17,451 nt of DNA from Acholeplasmataceae bacterium (GTDB lineage Bacteria; Bacillota; Negativicutes; Acidaminococcales; Acidaminococcaceae), in contig JAAYIB010000082.1 in assembly GCA_012744295.1 (NCBI GenBank), positions 1 to 17,451 on the forward strand. Reading direction: 5' to 3'. The notes beneath the pieces are model-generated. The model was not told the DNA's origin, made no database searches, and saw only the letters and a program-made list of their open reading frames with translations. How positions within the stretch are numbered: position 1 is the stretch's first letter; each line of letters opens with the position of its first letter. Shown piece by piece: positions 13,491-17,451 of the stretch. Both the position numbers and the translations under genes were made by a program.

Positions 13491-14138
13491 ATGGATTATA
13501 TTACGATTGCCCTGCCCAAAGGGAAACTGTTTGCAAGATCGATAGAATTGCTGCAGTCCGTAGGCTATGAGGCCGACAACGTGACGGAAGACTCTCGCAG
13601 GCTGGTTATAACCAACGAGGCTTCCAAGGTCAGGTTCATCATAACGAAGACAGTCGACTTGCCGACCTATGTAGAGTACGGCGCGGCAGACATCGGCATT
13701 ATCGGCAAGGACGTTCTGCTGGAGGAACAAAAGAACGTCTATGAGCTGCTTGACCTGAAATTCGGCAAGTGCCGGCTGATGCTGGCGGTGCCGGAGCAAA
13801 TGCGCAGGCCCAACCTTACCGACTACGCCCACCTGCGCGTAGCGACGAAGTATCCGAATTGTGCCAGGAGCTATTTCCAGAGTCTGGGCATCCAGACCGA
13901 GATTATCAAGCTGAACGGTTCAATTGAGCTTGCGCCGATGGTAGGGCTTTCGGAATTAATCGTAGACATAGTGGAAACAGGAAGAACCTTGAAGGAAAAC
14001 AGGCTGGTGGAGGTTGCTTCCATTTATACGGCTACCGCGCGTCTGATTGCGAACCGGGCAAGCTTTAAACTGAAGTTCGACCGTTTGGAGAAGCTGGTCG
14101 GTGATTTAAGGGTTATCGTGGAAGGAGAGAACGTGTGA
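13491..14138 (+). CDS. hisG: ATP phosphoribosyltransferase, short form
   Basis: A 215-residue catalytic subunit joining ATP and PRPP, the first step of histidine synthesis. Matching blocks are ITIALPKGKLF (4-14), GAADIGIIGKDVL, ATKYPNCARSYF and VDIVETGRTLKENRL, which forms the PRPP-binding loop. It lacks the C-terminal histidine-binding domain of long HisG proteins, so it needs HisZ, found just upstream. Two in-frame ATGs lie 6 bases apart (13485 and 13491). AAAGGAG ends at 13483, which is too close to the first and 7 bases from the second, so I chose 13491. The stop overlaps the start of hisD. Confidence 0.93.
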   Translation: MDYITIALPKGKLFARSIELLQSVGYEADNVTEDSRRLVITNEASKVRFIITKTVDLPTYVEYGAADIGIIGKDVLLEEQKNVYELLDLKFGKCRLMLAVPEQMRRPNLTDYAHLRVATKYPNCARSYFQSLGIQTEIIKLNGSIELAPMVGLSELIVDIVETGRTLKENRLVEVASIYTATARLIANRASFKLKFDRLEKLVGDLRVIVEGENV

Positions 14139-15520
14139 TGGAAATCATTGACGCTGCCCGAATGAGCGCCGGCGAACTTGCCGGTTTGATGAAAAAGACG
14201 GCTTTTGACGAATGCACGCTGTCTCCCAATGTCAGCGCAAGCGTTTGCGAGATGTTCGGCGAACCGCTTTCGGCATCGCAGGTTGTTGACAGGATTGTCA
14301 GCCAAGTGCGCCGGGACGGCGATGAAAAATTGCTGCGTTATACGTCTTTGCTGGATAAGGTCGAACTTAAGGGTTTTTGCCTGCGCGTTTCGGCGGAAGA
14401 AATAGCGGAGGCTCAGGCGAAGGCCTCACCTGCGGTGATGGCTGCCGCAAGAAGGGCAATTGCGAACGTTCGGCGGTTTCACGAGGAGCAAATGCCCAAG
14501 TCTTGGCTGACCAATCGAGAGGCGGGCGCGATGCTGGGACAAAAGGCGACGCCGGTTGATTCCGTAGGTATCTACGTGCCCGGCGGTACGGCGGCCTATC
14601 CTTCGTCCGTAATAATGAACGCTGTGCCGGCCAAGGTTGCCGGTGTGCCCAGAATCGTGATGGCGGTACCGCCCGGGCGTGACGGCAAAGTCAATCCTCA
14701 CGTCCTTTCCGTGGCGGCCGAAATCGGCGTTACGGAAATCTACAAGATGGGCGGCGCGCAGGCGGTTGCGGCGTTGGCCTTCGGAACGGAAACAGTGCCG
14801 AAGGTAGAAAAGATTACGGGCCCGGGCAATATTTTTGTAACTCTGGCCAAGAAGGCTGTCTACGGACATTGCGACATCGATATGTTAGCCGGACCGAGCG
14901 AGATACTGATCATTGCCGATGAAACGGCGAACCCGGCCTATCTGGCGGCCGACATGCTCGGACAGGCGGAGCATGACCCGCTTGCGAGCGCCATTTTGGT
15001 GACGGACAGCAGGGCCGTGGCCGAGGCGACGGTAAAAGAGCTGAAAGCTCAGCTGACTTTGCTGCCTCGTGCCGAAATAGCCGCTTCTTCGCTGGAGAGG
15101 CAAGGCAGGATAATAGTAACGTCCGACATGGAGACTGCCGTGGAGTTGGCCAACCTTTCGGCACCTGAACATCTTGAAGTGATAACGCGCGAGCCCTTTG
15201 CGCTTCTGCCGTTTATCAGAAATGCCGGTGCGATTTTCCTCGGTGCCTATTCGCCGGAGCCGCTGGGCGATTATTGTGCCGGACCCAACCACGTGCTTCC
15301 TACTGGTGGCACCGCAAAATTTTATTCAGTGCTCAATGTCGAGACCTTCATGAAAAAAACCAGCATCATCGCTTACACGAAACAAGCGCTGGCACTGGTG
15401 AGCGAGGATATTATAGCCCTGGCGGAGGCGGAAGGCCTGACGGCCCATGCCGGTGCCATCAGGGCGCGTTTTGGAAAGGAGCAGCAGGATGAGCTTGATT
15501 CTGCCTCGCAAAGGCCTTGA
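14138..15520 (+). CDS. hisD: Histidinol dehydrogenase
   Basis: A 460-residue enzyme that oxidises histidinol to histidine in two NAD-dependent steps, the last reactions of the pathway. Conserved blocks are SVGIYVPGGTAAYPSSVIMN, MGGAQAVAALAFGTETVP, KITGPGNIFVTLAKK, IDMLAGPSEILIIAD, GQAEHDP, NLSAPEHLEV (the catalytic Glu-His pair) and GDYCAGPNHVLPTGGTA, which together supply the zinc and active-site residues. The start is either GTG at 14135 or ATG at 14138; both follow GGAG at 14124-14127, at 7 or 10 bases. I prefer the ATG, which overlaps the hisG stop. The 3' end overlaps hisC by 32 bases. The extreme C-terminus is not conserved. Confidence 0.93.
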   Translation: MEIIDAARMSAGELAGLMKKTAFDECTLSPNVSASVCEMFGEPLSASQVVDRIVSQVRRDGDEKLLRYTSLLDKVELKGFCLRVSAEEIAEAQAKASPAVMAAARRAIANVRRFHEEQMPKSWLTNREAGAMLGQKATPVDSVGIYVPGGTAAYPSSVIMNAVPAKVAGVPRIVMAVPPGRDGKVNPHVLSVAAEIGVTEIYKMGGAQAVAALAFGTETVPKVEKITGPGNIFVTLAKKAVYGHCDIDMLAGPSEILIIADETANPAYLAADMLGQAEHDPLASAILVTDSRAVAEATVKELKAQLTLLPRAEIAASSLERQGRIIVTSDMETAVELANLSAPEHLEVITREPFALLPFIRNAGAIFLGAYSPEPLGDYCAGPNHVLPTGGTAKFYSVLNVETFMKKTSIIAYTKQALALVSEDIIALAEAEGLTAHAGAIRARFGKEQQDELDSASQRP

Positions 15521-16664
15521 AGCAATAAAAGAATATGCTGTCGAACAAATTGACGCCGATATCTTCGTCAATGCCAACGAATGCAACTGGCCTCTGCCGG
15601 AAGCCATACAGGCTGCAATAGCAAAGAAAGCTGAAACCTTTGGCTTCAACCGCTATCCGCCGATGCAGGCGGAAGGCTTGAGTCTTGCGATTGCCGAAGA
15701 CCTGGGCCTTGCCCGTGATAATGTCAAGATCGGCAATGGTTCCAGCGACCTTCTGCAAGCCGCTTGCTATGCCTTCGGCGGCGAAGGACGGAAGATTGCA
15801 TTTCCCAGGCCTTCGTTTTCGATGTACGAAGTTTATGCGAGGCTGGCTGACAGCGAGCCTCTGCCTTATGAACTGACTGAGGACGGGTTTGTTGACGCGG
15901 AGTCCGTTATTGCTTTGTGCGCCAGGGAAAAACCCGCACTTTTGATTGTCTGCAACCCGAACAATCCGACGGGCAACTATAATTCGGTGCGGCAAATGGA
16001 GAAAATCATTGCCGGCTCGCCATGTCCTGTGATTATGGACGAAGCCTATATGGAGTTTGCCGGAGGGCATGATGCCGGTTTTGAAGGCTCGACGCTCAAA
16101 TTGCTGAAGACTTATGACAGCTTTCTCTGCCTGCGGACCTTTTCCAAGGCGTACGGCCTTGCAGCGCTGCGCGTAGGTTACGCGGCGGGAGGACGGGAGC
16201 TGCAGTCGGTTCTGGGCAGAATGCTCCTGCCTTATCACGTTAATGCCTTTTCTTTGCTTGCGGCCGAACTTGTCTACAGACAGAAAGAGGAGTTTGTCCA
16301 AAGAACGAAGCTTATAGTTGAAGAAAGGGAAAAAATGCGCAAGGCTCTTGCCGATATGGATTTTCAAGTCTGGGATTCCGCAACAAACTTCTTGCTTTTC
16401 AGGGCAAAGCCGGCGTTAGCCGAAAGAATCTGCGGCACAGGCGCGGGCGGTGAACAGACCCCTGATGGTCAGACCGCAGTGAAAAATGCCGGCAGGCTTT
16501 TGTTCACATATCTGGCGGCCCAAAGAATCCTGACCAGGGATTTTTCGCAGAACGAACTCTCGGCCGGTGCAATTCGTTTGACAATGGGCACGCCCGATGA
16601 AAACGCAATCATTTCAGAGAGCATCCGGGAATTTTGTAAAAAAGCGAGAGTGATGAACGCATGA
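15489..16664 (+). CDS. hisC: Histidinol-phosphate aminotransferase
   Basis: A 391-residue fold-type I PLP enzyme that converts imidazole acetol phosphate to histidinol phosphate using glutamate. Key sites are VNANECNWP (27-35), NPNNPTG (156-162), MDEAYMEF (183-190), the PLP lysine in TFSKAYGLAALRVGYA (Lys220) and GAIRLTMGTPDEN with Arg363. The frame is open to 15447, but AAGGAG shortly before the ATG at 15489 and the family N-terminus favour 15489. The gene overlaps hisD by 32 bases and hisB by 4. Residues about 312-335 are an extra Gly/Gln/Thr-rich segment where relatives have a short turn. It may be an inserted surface loop. Confidence 0.92.
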   Translation: MSLILPRKGLEAIKEYAVEQIDADIFVNANECNWPLPEAIQAAIAKKAETFGFNRYPPMQAEGLSLAIAEDLGLARDNVKIGNGSSDLLQAACYAFGGEGRKIAFPRPSFSMYEVYARLADSEPLPYELTEDGFVDAESVIALCAREKPALLIVCNPNNPTGNYNSVRQMEKIIAGSPCPVIMDEAYMEFAGGHDAGFEGSTLKLLKTYDSFLCLRTFSKAYGLAALRVGYAAGGRELQSVLGRMLLPYHVNAFSLLAAELVYRQKEEFVQRTKLIVEEREKMRKALADMDFQVWDSATNFLLFRAKPALAERICGTGAGGEQTPDGQTAVKNAGRLLFTYLAAQRILTRDFSQNELSAGAIRLTMGTPDENAIISESIREFCKKARVMNA

Positions 16665-17245
16665 GGACGGCCGTTATTAAGAGACAGACAAAGGAAACCG
16701 CAATCGAAGCATATCTTGGCATAGACGGGTCCGGCAAGGTTGAGGCGGCAACCGGTATCGGATTTTTTGACCATATGCTTGTGCTTCTGGCGAAGCATGC
16801 TTTTCTTGATCTGACCATAAAGGCCGAAGGTGACCTGCAGGTTGACTCGCATCACACGATTGAGGACTGCGGCATAGTGCTCGGACAGGCTTTGAAGCAG
16901 GCTGTCGGCAGCAAGGCGGGCATGCACCGCTATGGCAGCTGCCTCCTGCCCATGGACGAGGCGCTCGCTCAGGTCGCGCTTGATTTCAGCGGACGGCCCC
17001 TTTTGATTTGGCGGGCGGAAATCCCCAAAGTGCTGCTGGGAACGATGGACGCGGAAATGGTCGAGGAGTTTTTCCGCGCCGTAGCGTCCGAGAGCGGGAT
17101 GACTCTTCACGTCAATATTCTTTACGGCAATAATACGCATCATATCGTGGAGGCGATTTTCAAGGCCTTTGCCAGGGCCCTGGCTGAAGCCGTGGCTATT
17201 GACGGCCGCGTCGACGGTGTTATGAGCAGCAAGGGACAGTTATGA
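16661..17245 (+). CDS. hisB: Imidazoleglycerol-phosphate dehydratase
   Basis: A 194-residue single-function HisB that removes water from imidazole glycerol phosphate using manganese. The metal-binding pattern is complete: FFDHMLVLLAKHAFLDL, DSHHTIEDCGIVLGQALKQA, MDEALAQVALDFSGRP and YGNNTHHIVEAIFKAFARAL. There is no histidinol-phosphatase domain like the N-terminal half of the enterobacterial enzyme, so a separate phosphatase must exist elsewhere. The ATG at 16661 overlaps the hisC stop (ATGA), and the hisB stop overlaps the start of hisH in the same way, so translational coupling is likely throughout. Confidence 0.95.
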   Translation: MRTAVIKRQTKETAIEAYLGIDGSGKVEAATGIGFFDHMLVLLAKHAFLDLTIKAEGDLQVDSHHTIEDCGIVLGQALKQAVGSKAGMHRYGSCLLPMDEALAQVALDFSGRPLLIWRAEIPKVLLGTMDAEMVEEFFRAVASESGMTLHVNILYGNNTHHIVEAIFKAFARALAEAVAIDGRVDGVMSSKGQL

Positions 17246-17451
17246 ACAAAAAGATAGTTATAATAGATTACGGCAGGGGAAATCTGCACAGTGTTCACAA
17301 GGCTCTGAAAGCTGTCGGAGCGAATGTGGGGGTTTCTTCTGACGCGGCAGTGATAGCGGCAGCAGACAAACTGATTTTGCCCGGAGTCGGTGCTTTTGGC
17401 GATTGCATGTCCAATTTGCAAAGCTATGGGCTTGTTCCCGTAATAAAAGAG
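17242..17451 (+). CDS. hisH: Imidazole glycerol phosphate synthase, glutaminase subunit HisH (partial, N-terminal 70 residues)
   Basis: The reading frame starts at the ATG overlapping the hisB stop (17242-17245) and runs off the window. It gives MNKKIVIIDYGRGNLHSV and later LILPGVGAFGDCM. The first block is the usual HisH N-terminus and the second is the oxyanion-forming PGVGAFG strand of class I glutamine amidotransferases. HisH makes ammonia for HisF. The catalytic Cys and the His-Glu pair lie beyond the edge. hisA and hisF probably follow, as in related operons; this is inference. Confidence 0.92.
   Translation, partial: MNKKIVIIDYGRGNLHSVHKALKAVGANVGVSSDAAVIAAADKLILPGVGAFGDCMSNLQSYGLVPVIKE

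Noticed and set aside
15459..16367. A 302-codon open frame on the minus strand opposite hisC
   Set aside because: It is an antisense shadow of a clearly conserved gene, with low-complexity basic composition and no start signal.

Overview
The window reads as chromosomal DNA from a Gram-negative-type Firmicute, most likely a member of the Negativicutes. The genus is inference; Phascolarctobacterium or Acidaminococcus relatives fit the gene content. Firmicute signs are strong AGGAGG-type ribosome binding sites, TTGACA/TATAAT promoters with extended -10 elements, a SAM-I riboswitch on metNIQ and a YerC-type TrpR relative. An exbB-exbD-tonB operon implies an outer membrane. The end of a biotin-dependent acyl-CoA carboxyltransferase (methylmalonyl-CoA decarboxylase type) and a ferredoxin-linked 2-oxoacid oxidoreductase suggest an anaerobe with succinate/propionate-type metabolism.

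Layout, left to right. (1) 1-183: 3' end of a carboxyltransferase gene, followed by a 266-base gap with a long imperfect hairpin. (2) 450-1724: an SLC13/DASS anion permease with its own terminator. (3) 1878-2315: a hotdog-fold thioesterase read from a TTG start, with a good promoter. (4) 2375-3163 (minus): an unnamed coiled-coil protein carrying a J-domain-like HPD motif. (5) 3302-5398: a promoter, a cobalamin riboswitch with terminator, then exbB, exbD and tonB. (6) 5421-8143 (minus): korDABC, encoding a 2-oxoglutarate-type ferredoxin oxidoreductase, with a divergent TetR regulator at 8326-9006. (7) 9089-11843 (minus): the metNIQ methionine importer behind a SAM-I riboswitch. (8) 11860-17451: a yerC-type regulator coupled to hisZ, then hisG, hisD, hisC, hisB and the start of hisH, all tightly packed. 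The window ends inside hisH.

The genes form several independent units, each with a recognisable control element. B12 is predicted to shut down the TonB energising complex, which in this setting probably powers corrinoid uptake. SAM is predicted to shut down methionine uptake. The his cluster has two promoters, one before yerC and one before hisG, which share unusual sequence similarity. Convergent gene pairs are separated by hairpins with U-tracts usable on both strands. I saw no tRNA, rRNA, CRISPR array, insertion sequence or phage gene. Most of the content is conventional. The least explained parts are the J-like coiled-coil protein, the structured leader at 184-449, the paired his promoters and an insertion in HisC.
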